From positions 1-50,489 of the forward strand of contig JAFGNV010000169.1 of assembly GCA_016926805.1 (NCBI GenBank): a stretch of 50,489 nt of DNA, in the 5' to 3' direction. Both the position numbers and the translations under genes were made by a program. Below are positions 8,385 to 16,977 of the stretch, piece after piece (position 1 is the stretch's first letter; every line of letters begins with the position of its first letter). The notes below the pieces were generated by a model. That model saw only the letters and a list, made by a program, of their open reading frames with translations, was not told where the DNA came from and ran no database searches. The stretch is from Anaerolineae bacterium. GTDB lineage: Bacteria; Chloroflexota; Anaerolineae; 4572-78; J111.

Positions 8385-10328
8385 ATGACCACCATGCAAA
8401 ATCTGATTGGACAAACTCTAGGATCATACCAGATTATCGAGCAGATTGGCGAAGGCGGCATGGCGACGGTATTCAAAGCGTACCAACCCGCGCTCAAGCG
8501 AGAGGTGGCGCTCAAAGTGCTGCCGCCCTATGTGGCCACAAAAGAGGGTTTTGCCGAACGCTTTACCCGCGAGGCTCAGGCCATTGGCAACCTGCACCAT
8601 CCCAACATCCTGCCCGTCCACGATTTTGGCCAGGATAAAGGTTACGGTTACATTGTGATGCGTTACATCCCTCAAGCCAAAACCCTGGCCGATGTGATGA
8701 AGCAACCACTGGATTCCGGGCAAATTATTCATCTAACCCGGCAAATTGCCGATGCCCTGGACCATGCTCACCAGGCCGGGATTGTGCACCGGGACATCAA
8801 GCCCAGCAATATTTTGCTGGACGGCGATTGGGTGTTATTGAGCGATTTTGGCCTGGCCAAAATGATCGAAACCCCCTCGGAAATCACCGGCGCCGGCGTG
8901 GGGATCGGCACTCCGGCTTACATGTCGCCGGAACAGGCCAAAGGAGAAAAAGTTGACCATCACACCGACATCTACTCGCTGGGGATCATTCTGTTTGAAA
9001 TGCTCACCGGCCAGGTACCCCACAGGGCCGAAACCCCGCTGGCCACGGTCATGAAACGCATCAGCGAGCCGCTACCGTCACCCCGCAGTCTTAATCCGGC
9101 TATCCCTGACGATGTGGAAGCGGTGCTGTTCAAAGCTCTGGCCACCAATCCAGCCCAACGGTTTGATCGCGCCAAAGACTTGGTTGAGGCGCTGCAAGCA
9201 GCTTTTACAGCCAGGCCGGACACCAGTGCAGACAAAACCCTCCTTTCCCCTGGCCCGGCGGAGGTTCAAAGCAAAGGGCAAGTGACCCCGTCAACGGGCA
9301 AAGCAGCTCAATCCCCCCTAAAAACACGCCTGCCATTTGTCATTGAAATCGTCTCGTTGAGCACGCTGAGTATTTTTAGTCTGTGCGGCTTTGGTGGGGT
9401 TCTCATGTCTTTGGTACCTGATGCTACCGGGCAAATATCGTTGGGAGCTTTGTTTGGCTTTCTGGGAATAGTTTTGGCCGGATTGAGCGGTATGGCCATG
9501 ATCCGGCTCTGGCATAAAAGTAAATCGTCTTTAGTGTGGCCGGTTCTGGGCGTGCCGCTCTGGTACGTGGGAGTCATCATTTTGGGCTGGGGAATTCCGG
9601 CTGCCTTGAATCCCGGCGACATAAGCGCCGCCGAAAATCTGGGATGGGCCACCGTTTTCTTTTTTGGGCCGGGTGGTTTTTTGGCCCTGTTGGGGGCAAT
9701 TCTTTATGGCTACGGTTTTCGCCGAGGGCGGGTGGCGGCGCGCCAGGCTGCTTTTCAGGTGGAAGGGTCAACCGAAAAAGCCAACGCCCGGGCCGGCCAA
9801 TTGCACCGGGCCGCCGATTATCGCCATCATATTGTCAATTTACTCAAACAATTAAAAAAATCCCCCCTGGCCAATCAGTTGACCCCGATGCGCGCCAAAT
9901 TGAACCAATGGGAAGAACATCTGCGCCAGCTGGTCAACCGGTTGAATGAATTCGAGTCGAACCAGATCATCCAGCGGGATTTGCATGAAGTCCCCAGCGC
10001 CATCACCCAATTACAGCAGCGCTTGAAAACCGAAACCAATCTGCAAATTCGAGCGCAAATGGAAGAAACCCTATCCAGCTACCGGGAACACCAACGCCAA
10101 CTCGAAGCGTTGGCGGCCATGATACGCCGCACCGAGTTGGAAATTGACGAGACTCTGGCCGAGATTGGCGCAATTTATTCCCGGTTGCAGTTGCTCGACG
10201 CCAAAGATATCGACAGCAAACGGGCCGGCCGTCTTTCTGAGGATATTCAGGAGCAAGCCGATCGGCTGAGCGACTTGTTAGAGGCAATGGACGAAGTGTA
10301 CGAGAGTTCGGTGGGCGGCGGGCGTTGA
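8385..10328 (+). CDS. membrane Ser/Thr protein kinase (PknB-like) with coiled-coil tail
   Basis: Hanks-type kinase of 647 residues. Residues about 12-270 contain the glycine loop IGEGGMATVF, the ATP-anchoring Lys in VALKVL, the catalytic loop IVHRDIKPSNILL, the metal motif SDFGLAK and the APE-equivalent YMSPEQ. About 40 linker residues follow, then four hydrophobic segments (about 315-450). A long charged C-terminal region (about 465-640) has heptad character. That region is cytoplasmic or external depending on topology and replaces the PASTA repeats of wall-sensing PknB proteins. GGAGG lies upstream; ATG 8394 is an alternative start. The gene converges with the GT-C gene two bases away. The FHA protein at 38037-38561 is a possible reader of its phosphorylation. 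Confidence 0.9.
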   Translation: MTTMQNLIGQTLGSYQIIEQIGEGGMATVFKAYQPALKREVALKVLPPYVATKEGFAERFTREAQAIGNLHHPNILPVHDFGQDKGYGYIVMRYIPQAKTLADVMKQPLDSGQIIHLTRQIADALDHAHQAGIVHRDIKPSNILLDGDWVLLSDFGLAKMIETPSEITGAGVGIGTPAYMSPEQAKGEKVDHHTDIYSLGIILFEMLTGQVPHRAETPLATVMKRISEPLPSPRSLNPAIPDDVEAVLFKALATNPAQRFDRAKDLVEALQAAFTARPDTSADKTLLSPGPAEVQSKGQVTPSTGKAAQSPLKTRLPFVIEIVSLSTLSIFSLCGFGGVLMSLVPDATGQISLGALFGFLGIVLAGLSGMAMIRLWHKSKSSLVWPVLGVPLWYVGVIILGWGIPAALNPGDISAAENLGWATVFFFGPGGFLALLGAILYGYGFRRGRVAARQAAFQVEGSTEKANARAGQLHRAADYRHHIVNLLKQLKKSPLANQLTPMRAKLNQWEEHLRQLVNRLNEFESNQIIQRDLHEVPSAITQLQQRLKTETNLQIRAQMEETLSSYREHQRQLEALAAMIRRTELEIDETLAEIGAIYSRLQLLDAKDIDSKRAGRLSEDIQEQADRLSDLLEAMDEVYESSVGGGR

Positions 10329-10330
10329 AA

Positions 10331-12076
10331 TCACTGCGCCTCGCCTGTCTTAACCTGTTGTTGTTTGCGTTGCCGCCGGGCGATGATGATGGGGCCAAAC
10401 AGCGGGATTCCAAACACCCAGGGTACGGTCAGGGTGTGCATCACCGGCCAGTAGGCGTAATTGGCCGGGAAGCCCAGTTTTTCCCACGCCACCTCTCGCA
10501 GCCACCAGCGCCAGACCACAAAGTAGTTGATAATGGATAACTCGGCGGTGAGGCCAAAGAGCAAGGTGCGCCAGAAAGTGGCCGGGGTGAGTTGAAGGGC
10601 GGCCAGCGGAACCAGCCACATGGGATACCAAACCCGAAACGTGCGGCCCAGCATCAATTGGCTGAAATAGGCCAAAAACCCGGCGGTGACCAAGTTCAGC
10701 CGTTTGCGCCACAATTCTATCAGCAGCCAACCGTAAAACAGAATGAAGATGTACTGGCCCGTGTTGCGGGGGAGCGTTTCGGCCACCGGCCAGGAGATGA
10801 CTTCGCGCAAAATCATCCGCAGTCCGGAGGCGATGGCAAAACCGCGCCGGGTCGTCAGCATCGCGCCCAGGCCGGGCGGCGTGTCCGTGGCCGGGGGCGC
10901 AAAACCAAGTTTTGCCGTCAGCCACAGCCAGCCAGCGTTCAGGCTTTCCGAAGCAGACAGCACAAGGTCGAGCCGTTGGGTCAGGGTATTCCACACATCC
11001 TGAAAAACCTGGTTCAACGGGCCAAGGGCAGCGTAAATCAGCAAAGTTGTTGCAATACCAATAAAGGCCGCGCCCAACCCTTTGCCAATCCGTTGCCGCC
11101 AGGTTGGTTCATTCCGCAGAAGCACCACCGCAAAGAGGGGCAACATCAACAGGGCCGGAATTTTGGCAACCGCGGCCAGGGTCAGGGCCAGCCCGGCGGC
11201 CCACCATATTCTGCGCTGCCAAAAGGCTATGCCCAAAACCAGCAGGGCCATAAAAACCATATCGTTGTGGCCGTTGCCCATGCCTTGCATCAGGACGAGG
11301 GGATTCCAGGCAAAAAAGGTCAGGGCGGTGAGGGCTGTTCCCCTTTGGGGGGTCGCCATCCAGCCGATGAGCACGGCGCAGACCAGATAGCACAGCCACA
11401 CAATCAGCTTGAGGCTGATACTACCGGAAATCATGCCCACCGCTCCCAGGCGTAGCGGAACTTGGGCCAAAATTTCCCACAATGCCCCATAGCCCGATAC
11501 CCAATGACCAAATTCACCGGCAAAGGGCAGATAGGGGTCATTGGGGAAGGCATCGGGCGGCACCAGCATGGGGCTTTCGCCGTAAACGGTCCAAATTCGC
11601 GCCCGTAGCACGTAGCGAAACAGATCGTTGGCCGTGATGGGGTAAAGCCAGACCAACGTAAAGCCAAAGACAAGGCCAAAAACAAGCACCAGCAGTCGGG
11701 GATCATTAAACGTGAAACGCAGGCCGGATAGCAAACCACCTGGCTTTTGGCTCCCACCTTCTGCCTCCTGATCCCCAACCTCTGACACAATCTTCACGGC
11801 TTGCCAGAACAGAAAATAAAGCAAAAAAATACCGGCAGTGTAAAAAGGCGCAAACCAGCGATAGTCACGCATCAGGATTTCCAGGTCGGCTGCCGGGCCG
11901 CCCTTTTGGGTGTTGGCAATGAGCGGAAAGGCAATGATGTAGATAAGATAAATGATTTGTGTGGCCAGGCCGATAAAAACCAGTTTAACCAGAGAACGCC
12001 AATCAGACCCGGAGGTTAACAAAGCGGACGATCCAGGCTCGGTATTCTTGGCAGGCTGAGGTGTGGCCAAACTCAT
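10331..12076 (-). CDS. polytopic GT-C-like glycosyltransferase (GT87/MptB-like)
   Basis: A 581-residue integral membrane protein with about 12 hydrophobic segments. An early extracytoplasmic loop carries ANDLFRYVLRARIWTVYGESP and NPYLPF-like sequences resembling the acidic first loop of GT-C enzymes that use polyprenyl-phosphate sugars. FAWNPLVLMQGMGNGHNDMV and AAVAKIPALLMLPL match MptB/GT87-like proteins. The donor and acceptor cannot be assigned. The stop lies two bases from the stop of the convergent kinase gene. Confidence 0.7.
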   Translation of the reverse strand: MSLATPQPAKNTEPGSSALLTSGSDWRSLVKLVFIGLATQIIYLIYIIAFPLIANTQKGGPAADLEILMRDYRWFAPFYTAGIFLLYFLFWQAVKIVSEVGDQEAEGGSQKPGGLLSGLRFTFNDPRLLVLVFGLVFGFTLVWLYPITANDLFRYVLRARIWTVYGESPMLVPPDAFPNDPYLPFAGEFGHWVSGYGALWEILAQVPLRLGAVGMISGSISLKLIVWLCYLVCAVLIGWMATPQRGTALTALTFFAWNPLVLMQGMGNGHNDMVFMALLVLGIAFWQRRIWWAAGLALTLAAVAKIPALLMLPLFAVVLLRNEPTWRQRIGKGLGAAFIGIATTLLIYAALGPLNQVFQDVWNTLTQRLDLVLSASESLNAGWLWLTAKLGFAPPATDTPPGLGAMLTTRRGFAIASGLRMILREVISWPVAETLPRNTGQYIFILFYGWLLIELWRKRLNLVTAGFLAYFSQLMLGRTFRVWYPMWLVPLAALQLTPATFWRTLLFGLTAELSIINYFVVWRWWLREVAWEKLGFPANYAYWPVMHTLTVPWVFGIPLFGPIIIARRQRKQQQVKTGEAQ

Positions 12077-12165
12077 AGGGCGTTTTTATCCTCCCCCAAC
12101 CCCGGATGATAATTGCAGGAAAAGGTCTCTGCTGTCGATTATATCGGATTCGGTCATTATTTCAA

Positions 12166-12723
12166 TTACTCATGGGTACTTGCTGGGCTGGGCGGGGTCC
12201 TTGCATCCCCGGTCAAAGGTTCGGCTGCCTCTCCCTCTTGGGGAGCTATCTTCATTTTTACCAGCGCCAGACAGATAACCCCCCCCACAATGAAGCTATC
12301 GGCCAGGTTGAAGGCCGGCCAGCGCCACGCGCCCAGACCCAGGTCGATAAAATCAGTCACCCGGCCATCCAGCAGCCGGTCGATGAAGTTGGCCACGGCC
12401 CCGCCCAGAATCAACCCCACCAGCCAGACAGCCCGGGCGGGAAGTTCGCCCTGGCGCAACGCCCTAACCGACCAGACGGTCAATCCCACAATAACTACGC
12501 CCGTGAGGATGAGGGGCCACCCGCCGCTATTGGTAAATATACTAAAGGCCACACCGGTGTTGAACCCGAGCGTCCACCGGAAAAACTGCCCTATAAACGG
12601 CACTGGTTGGTATGGCTCAAGCGTTTGCATGGCCCAAACTTTGCTTAGCCCATCCAAAATCAGGACAGAAAAGAAGGCGATGAAAAGTTTCGGGAATATT
12701 TTCACTAACCTGTCTCCAATCAA
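12166..12723 (-). CDS. lspA: lipoprotein signal peptidase (signal peptidase II)
   Basis: Aspartyl membrane protease that removes signal peptides from diacylated prolipoproteins. The 185-residue product has four hydrophobic segments. The conserved blocks FNTGVAFSIF, GGAVANFIDRLLDGRVTDFID and FNLADS are present. Asp124 and Asp142 align with the catalytic Asp pair of the family, with the usual 9-residue distance from the NxxD motif. The C-terminal 20 residues are polar and extra. Several lipobox-bearing products in this window (2769, 19036, 20766, 35126) are likely substrates. Confidence 0.95.
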   Translation of the reverse strand: MIGDRLVKIFPKLFIAFFSVLILDGLSKVWAMQTLEPYQPVPFIGQFFRWTLGFNTGVAFSIFTNSGGWPLILTGVVIVGLTVWSVRALRQGELPARAVWLVGLILGGAVANFIDRLLDGRVTDFIDLGLGAWRWPAFNLADSFIVGGVICLALVKMKIAPQEGEAAEPLTGDARTPPSPASTHE

Positions 12724-12805
12724 CTACAAGAGGCTGATATGTTAACTTAGCAGGTTGGAGGTTGTCAAATTTGGCCATCCTGAGAATTGACAGACCTGGA
12801 CTATT

Positions 12806-12833
12806 TTGACAAATCGCCGCGACGCAATAAAAT
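12806..12833 (+). promoter_or_regulatory. strong promoter for the ECF transporter operon
   Basis: TTGACA (12806-12811) and TAAAAT (12828-12833) with a 16-base spacer. Predicted transcription start is near 12840, inside the palindrome at 12838-12853. Confidence 0.65.
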
Positions 12834-12837
12834 ACTG

Positions 12838-12853
12838 TTGCGAATATTCGCAA
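12838..12853. promoter_or_regulatory. palindromic operator candidate at the cbiM promoter
   Basis: TTGCGAATATTCGCAA is a perfect 16-base palindrome covering the predicted transcription start. A second inverted repeat (GCAATA 12850-12855, TATTGC 12862-12867) overlaps it. The position suits a repressor, plausibly a metal-responsive one given the downstream genes; the regulator family cannot be named from this. Confidence 0.5.
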
Positions 12854-12904
12854 TAACAATATATTGCAAAAAAATTACACCAACAAACTGACAAGGAGAC
12901 AAAA

Positions 12905-13891
12905 ATGTTACTCTCACCGATTATCCCATTTGTACCGGAGTACCTGCCTCCGGCGATGCACATTCCCGATGGTTTTTTGAGTCTGGTCATCTCGGTAATT
13001 CTTTGGATTGTAACTATTGCGTTGCTGGTAGTTGCCACCCGTCGTACCCAAAATGCGCTAGGCGAGCGGCAGATTCCCCTGATGGGCATTATGGCCGCCT
13101 TTATTTTTGCCGCGCAGATGATCAATTTCCCCGTTGCCGGAGGAACCTCGGGGCATATGCTCGGCGGGGCGCTGGCCGGGATTGTGTTGGGTCCCTGGGC
13201 CGGGATGCTGGTGATGGCCAGCGTGATTGCGCTGCAAGCGCTGTTGTTTCAAGATGGCGGTCTGCTGGTGATGGGCGCAAACATCTTTAATATGGGCCTG
13301 CTGACCGCTTTGATTGGTTATGGCCTCTATCGCAGTGTCATTAAACAAAGCCAGGGTATACGGCTGGGTACAGCCGGGATAGCGGCCTGGCTGGCAGTGA
13401 TGACTGCGGCCCTGGCTACTTCTTTACAATTGTGGCTCAGCGGTACGTCACCGCTGCGCATTGTAATGCCCGCCATGTTGGGTGTCCACGCTCTCATCGG
13501 CATCGGCGAGGCTTTGATTACGGTAGCCGCTTTGGCTTTTATCATGCGGGTTCGCCCCGATTTGTTGGAAACCGAAGCCGTTGCCGCTCGCGGCGGGCGG
13601 GGCTGGATTGTGGGGGGTGTGGTAGTCGCCCTGATTGTGGTGCTGTTCGCCCCCTGGGCTTCGGCTGACCCGGACGGGTTGGAGCGGGTGGCCGAAAAAC
13701 TGGGTTTTATTGGGCAAGGACTTGATGCGCCGTATCAGATTTTGCCAGACTACACCATTCCTTTTTTGGGTGAAACCGGTTTGTCTACCATTATTGCCGG
13801 CATCATTGGGGCGCTGGTGGTGGCCGCTGTAGCCGTGGGGATTGGACGGCTGCTGCGGCGTTCGCCCAAAACAGCCCCCGAGTCTGGTTGA
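12905..13891 (+). CDS. cbiM: cobalt/nickel ECF transporter S-component, CbiM fused to a PDGLE (CbiN-like) domain
   Basis: Substrate-binding membrane component of an ECF importer for Co2+ or Ni2+. The family N-terminus MHIPDGFLS occurs at residues 18-26. Then come AAQMINFPVAGGTSGHMLGGALAGIVLGPW and DGGLLVMGANIFNMG, all diagnostic. Residues about 225-328 form an added segment with a helix, the motif ADPDGLERVAEKLGF and a final helix, which is the CbiN/PDGLE partner fused in. The best ribosome-binding site (AAGGAG, 7 bases upstream) points to ATG 12905, giving 17 residues before the Met-His that normally forms the metal site. ATG 12956 has no visible ribosome-binding site. Co versus Ni cannot be decided from sequence. 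Confidence 0.9.
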   Translation: MLLSPIIPFVPEYLPPAMHIPDGFLSLVISVILWIVTIALLVVATRRTQNALGERQIPLMGIMAAFIFAAQMINFPVAGGTSGHMLGGALAGIVLGPWAGMLVMASVIALQALLFQDGGLLVMGANIFNMGLLTALIGYGLYRSVIKQSQGIRLGTAGIAAWLAVMTAALATSLQLWLSGTSPLRIVMPAMLGVHALIGIGEALITVAALAFIMRVRPDLLETEAVAARGGRGWIVGGVVVALIVVLFAPWASADPDGLERVAEKLGFIGQGLDAPYQILPDYTIPFLGETGLSTIIAGIIGALVVAAVAVGIGRLLRRSPKTAPESG

Positions 13892-13920
13892 TGTATTAGA
13901 ATCATCTCCACCTAAAAACC

Positions 13921-14721
13921 ATGCACTTCAGTACCTTTGACCGTTACGTAACTCAAGAGAGTCTGATCCATCGCCTGGACCCACGGGTCAAGGTGGTGGT
14001 GACGCTTCTCTTTATCATTTCTAACGTGCTGCTGCCCGATGGGGCCTGGCTGGCGTTCTTGCTGGCCTGGGGCTTGATGGTGGGGGTCAATTGGCTGGCC
14101 CGGTTACCGCCGACTTACACGCTGAAACGTTCGTTTATTGCCATTCCCTTTGCCCTGGCTGCGGTGACCGTCGTCTTCACCTTGCCGGGACAGCCGTTGT
14201 TCACCTTGAGCCTGGGTTCCTGGGAGGCCGTGGCCACCGATGCCGGGCTGGTTCGTTTTGTCAGTATTGTCGTCCGTAGTTGGCTCTCGGTGCAGATGGC
14301 CATCCTGCTGGTGGCAACCACCCAATTTCCCGATTTGATGCACGCCCTGCGCCACTTGCGATTTCCGTATTTGCTGGTTGCCGTTATCTCTTTCACCTAC
14401 CGTTACTTGTTTGTGCTGGTCGACGAGGCAATGCGTTTGATGCGCGCTCGCGAAGCGCGAAGCGCCCGTTTAGCCGGTAAACGCGGCGGCGGTTCAATTT
14501 TCTGGCAGGCGCAAATTGCCGGGAATATGGCCGGGCAACTGTTTTTGCGCAGTTATGAACGCAGCGAACGGGTCTATAACGCCATGCTTGCTCGCGGCTA
14601 CCAGGGCCATTTTCAGACGCTCAACCCTCACCAGATGCAGCCCGGCGATTGGGTGGCGGGAACCGTGGCCCTGACCGTTCTGCTCTTGTTGCAGGTGGTT
14701 GGCCGGATGCCCCAACCATAA
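13921..14721 (+). CDS. cbiQ: ECF transporter transmembrane protein CbiQ/EcfT
   Basis: A 266-residue scaffold protein that couples the ATPases to the substrate-binding component. It shows the typical N-terminus (SLIHRLDPRVKVVVTLLFI), five or so hydrophobic helices, and the two coupling-helix motifs, AREARSAR near residue 180 and ARGYQG near 222. It starts 29 bases after cbiM and is followed by the ATPase gene, forming a standard cbiMQO order. Confidence 0.92.
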   Translation: MHFSTFDRYVTQESLIHRLDPRVKVVVTLLFIISNVLLPDGAWLAFLLAWGLMVGVNWLARLPPTYTLKRSFIAIPFALAAVTVVFTLPGQPLFTLSLGSWEAVATDAGLVRFVSIVVRSWLSVQMAILLVATTQFPDLMHALRHLRFPYLLVAVISFTYRYLFVLVDEAMRLMRAREARSARLAGKRGGGSIFWQAQIAGNMAGQLFLRSYERSERVYNAMLARGYQGHFQTLNPHQMQPGDWVAGTVALTVLLLLQVVGRMPQP

Positions 14722-14789
14722 CCCAACGGATCGGGATATAGGGAACACAAACCACGTCATACGCCAGTGACCTAAAACGAATTTTGGGG

Positions 14790-15575
14790 ATGACACCTAT
14801 GCCAATTGTTCACAACTCAAACTTGCCGGTGCAGACTTCACCGCAAATATTGGCCAGGCCCGACGGCCGACCAACCCTGTTGGTTGAGAGATTGCATTTT
14901 ACGTATCCCGATGGGCGGGTGGCGTTGCGCGGAGTCTCATTGCAAATTGGCCGTGGAGAGAAGGTGGCCCTGGTGGGGCCAAATGGGGCGGGCAAAAGCA
15001 CGCTTATGCTTCATCTCAACGGCATTTTGAACGGTGAGGGACGGATCACGGTGGCCGGTTTGCCCGTGATCAAACAGAATTTGCCCGTCATCCGGGCCAG
15101 AGTGGGCCTGGTGTTTCAAAATCCGGACGACCAGCTTTTCTCGCCTACGGTTTTTGAGGATGTGGCTTTTGGCCCGCTCCACATGGGCCTGCCCGAAGCC
15201 GACGTCCGCGCTCGTGTAACCGAGGCCCTGGAACAGGTGGCTATGCTCGATTACGCCGACCGGCTATCGCATCACCTCAGTATGGGGGAGAAGAAGCGCA
15301 TTGCCATTGCCACCGTCCTCTCAATGAGGCCGGAGATTTTAATCCTCGATGAGCCATCGGCCGGTTTAGACCCGCGCGCCCGGCGGGCGCTCATCAACCT
15401 CCTGCGGGAGTTGCCGCTGACCATGCTTGTTTCTACGCACGATATGCTGATGGTGCGTGAACTTTTCTCCCGGATGATGATCATGGACGAGGGTCAGATT
15501 GTCGCCGACGGCCCCACCGAGAGATTGCTGGAGGATGAATCGCTCCTGGACGCGCATGGCCTGGAACGTCCCTGA
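14790..15575 (+). CDS. cbiO: ECF transporter ATP-binding protein CbiO/EcfA
   Basis: ABC ATPase of about 261 residues that powers the CbiMQ importer. It has Walker A GPNGAGKST, Q-loop FQNPDDQLFSPTV, signature LSMGEKKR, Walker B ILILDEPSAGLD and switch His STHD. The order of these motifs and the NPDDQLF sequence are typical of metal ECF ATPases. Candidate starts are ATG 14790 and ATG 14799; neither has a strong ribosome-binding site, and 14790 is shown. Only one ATPase gene is present, so a homodimer is expected. Confidence 0.93.
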   Translation: MTPMPIVHNSNLPVQTSPQILARPDGRPTLLVERLHFTYPDGRVALRGVSLQIGRGEKVALVGPNGAGKSTLMLHLNGILNGEGRITVAGLPVIKQNLPVIRARVGLVFQNPDDQLFSPTVFEDVAFGPLHMGLPEADVRARVTEALEQVAMLDYADRLSHHLSMGEKKRIAIATVLSMRPEILILDEPSAGLDPRARRALINLLRELPLTMLVSTHDMLMVRELFSRMMIMDEGQIVADGPTERLLEDESLLDAHGLERP

Positions 15576-15965
15576 AGGACTCCCGATGACCGGCGGCTGA
15601 CCGCAAAAATAGTTCTGACCAGATTCTAAATTTTTTCCAAGATTGGGCCTGGAAAACGAGGTAGCAAGCAGGGCCGCAGGCCCCAATTTGCCTGCCGCCT
15701 TTATCCCTGGTACTCCCCCCTTGATGAGCACCAATACCATCAGCCCCAACCGCTTGGCTTATGGTCAGGTTAAAGTGGGCGATTTGCCCGAGACGGAAAC
15801 CAACAATTTCCGATGGCAACCAAATGGCGTTGGTTCTCATCCTTCGACCCAACCTGCCCGGCTGCCTGATCAGCTACACTATTCTACGGCTGTCTACAAT
15901 TTGGTAAAACGCAACCGTCTAAACTATAATAAATTGAAACCGCATTAAATTTAGAGGTGCCAACT
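15576..15965. other. 390-bp spacer without a recognisable gene
   Basis: Contains a short GC hairpin (GGGCCGCAGGCCC, near 15672) that could end the cbiMQO transcript, and a promoter for the toxin-antitoxin pair at its right end. Open frames here lack ribosome-binding sites and recognisable motifs. Confidence 0.4.
15901..15930 (+). promoter_or_regulatory. promoter for the vapBC-like pair
   Basis: TTGGTA (15901-15906) and TATAAT (15925-15930) with an 18-base spacer, 36 bases upstream of the antitoxin ATG. Confidence 0.55.
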
Positions 15966-16181
15966 ATGCTGGAAGGTGTTCAAGTTACAAAAAAAGGCTT
16001 GTTCATTCCCCGCGATACCTATCAAGATTTTGGGGAGATTGATATTGTGTTTGGTCAAGACTACATCCTGATCAAGCCCAAAAATGCGACCCTCCAATTT
16101 AGTGGTTTCATTCATCCCCCGCTTAAGGTTGAGGAGATCGAAGAAGATTATGAGCTTTCTCTCCTGGCGGGAGAGGCCTGA
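15966..16181 (+). CDS. VapB-like antitoxin
   Basis: A 71-residue acidic protein (MLEGVQVTKKGLFIPRDTY...) encoded directly before a PIN-domain gene and overlapping it by one base. The N-terminal half resembles a small beta-rich DNA-binding fold of the AbrB or related type (DIVFGQDYILIKPK); the C-terminal half (VEEIEEDYELSLL) is the acidic type that wraps a PIN toxin. AGAGG upstream supports ATG 15966 over GTG 15957. The family is assigned mainly from context. Confidence 0.65.
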   Translation: MLEGVQVTKKGLFIPRDTYQDFGEIDIVFGQDYILIKPKNATLQFSGFIHPPLKVEEIEEDYELSLLAGEA

Positions 16182-16702
16182 TGGAATTGTCCCGCTTTGC
16201 CGCCGATACAGAAATCTTTATTGATGCTAACATTTTTACTTACTTTGCGCTGCAAAACCCCATCTATCAGGCAGCTTGTACTGCTTTTCTCTCGCGGGTC
16301 GAGACTGGCGAGGTGCGAGCTATTGCTTCTGTTTTTTCTCTTAACGAAGCCTTTTACACCATGTTGATTGGCAAAGGTTCGGAACTACTCAACTCGACCA
16401 AGATCAAACAGATCAAGGCCAAATTGGCCGCTGACCCCACCTTTGCTACGGCTTGCTACCAGGCTTGTCTGGACTTCAGCCGGTATGTGACCATCCTCCG
16501 CGCTACCGGCCTGCGCCTGGTTGAGGTGGATTACGACTTACAGGTGAAGGCTTTACCCCTGGGGCACAAATATTGTCTTTTGCCTACAGATGCTCTCCAC
16601 GTCGCCACCTGTCAGCATTACGGTATCTTGCACATCGCCACCACAGATAGCCACTTTGAACAGGTTGAGCTGTTGACCGTGTGGAAGCCTGCTCCGGTTT
16701 GA
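16181..16702 (+). CDS. PIN-domain ribonuclease toxin (VapC-like)
   Basis: A 173-residue PIN-fold protein, predicted Mg-dependent ribonuclease. The acidic active-site residues are visible in FIDANIFTYF (Asp near 15), FSLNEAFYTM (Glu near 55), LPTDALHVATC (Asp near 128) and IATTDSHF (Asp near 147). Translation is coupled to the antitoxin by a TGATG overlap. The length is at the upper end for VapC. The 3' end abuts a truncated integrase-like frame on the opposite strand, which suggests arrival by recombination. Confidence 0.85.
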   Translation: MELSRFAADTEIFIDANIFTYFALQNPIYQAACTAFLSRVETGEVRAIASVFSLNEAFYTMLIGKGSELLNSTKIKQIKAKLAADPTFATACYQACLDFSRYVTILRATGLRLVEVDYDLQVKALPLGHKYCLLPTDALHVATCQHYGILHIATTDSHFEQVELLTVWKPAPV

Positions 16703-16861
16703 TGGTGCTGCGGGCAGGGGATGTTGGCCCACGTAAAGAAAAGCCGCACATCATCCAGGCCAAGCTGGCTTGGCCCATAATGCCCGGCGGTGGTTGACTG
16801 CGGATATTGACACCGCAACCATTGGTTGAATTTTGTTACTTCAGGGCACATTGTTTCCTCC
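16703..16861 (-). pseudogene. possible N-terminal stub of a tyrosine recombinase
   Basis: A minus-strand ATG at 16861 has a near-ideal ribosome-binding site (AGGAGG, 6 bases upstream). It opens a frame reading MCPEVTKFNQWLRCQYPQ, then STTAGHY and DDVRLFFTWAN. This resembles the SAM-like core-binding N-terminus of phage-type integrases. After about 50 codons the frame runs antisense into the vapC gene and loses that character. It is probably a remnant cut off when the toxin module arrived. A small unrelated protein is the alternative. Confidence 0.35.
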
Positions 16862-16977
16862 TGGTAGGTAGAATTTGTTGATAGCGTTATTCTACCCCCA
16901 AGAGGTTTTTGAGGCGGAGCGGTTCTTCCCGGCTGAACAATCCACTGTCCCCACTCCCCCAACACATACAGAACCCC

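Noticed and set aside
12724-12904. Cobalamin riboswitch before cbiM
   Set aside because: The B12-box sequence and the expected multi-stem layout are absent, and the predicted leader is only about 65 bases long.
15643-15948. Possible small gene in the spacer after cbiO
   Set aside because: No ribosome-binding site, no domain, and a composition unlike its neighbours.
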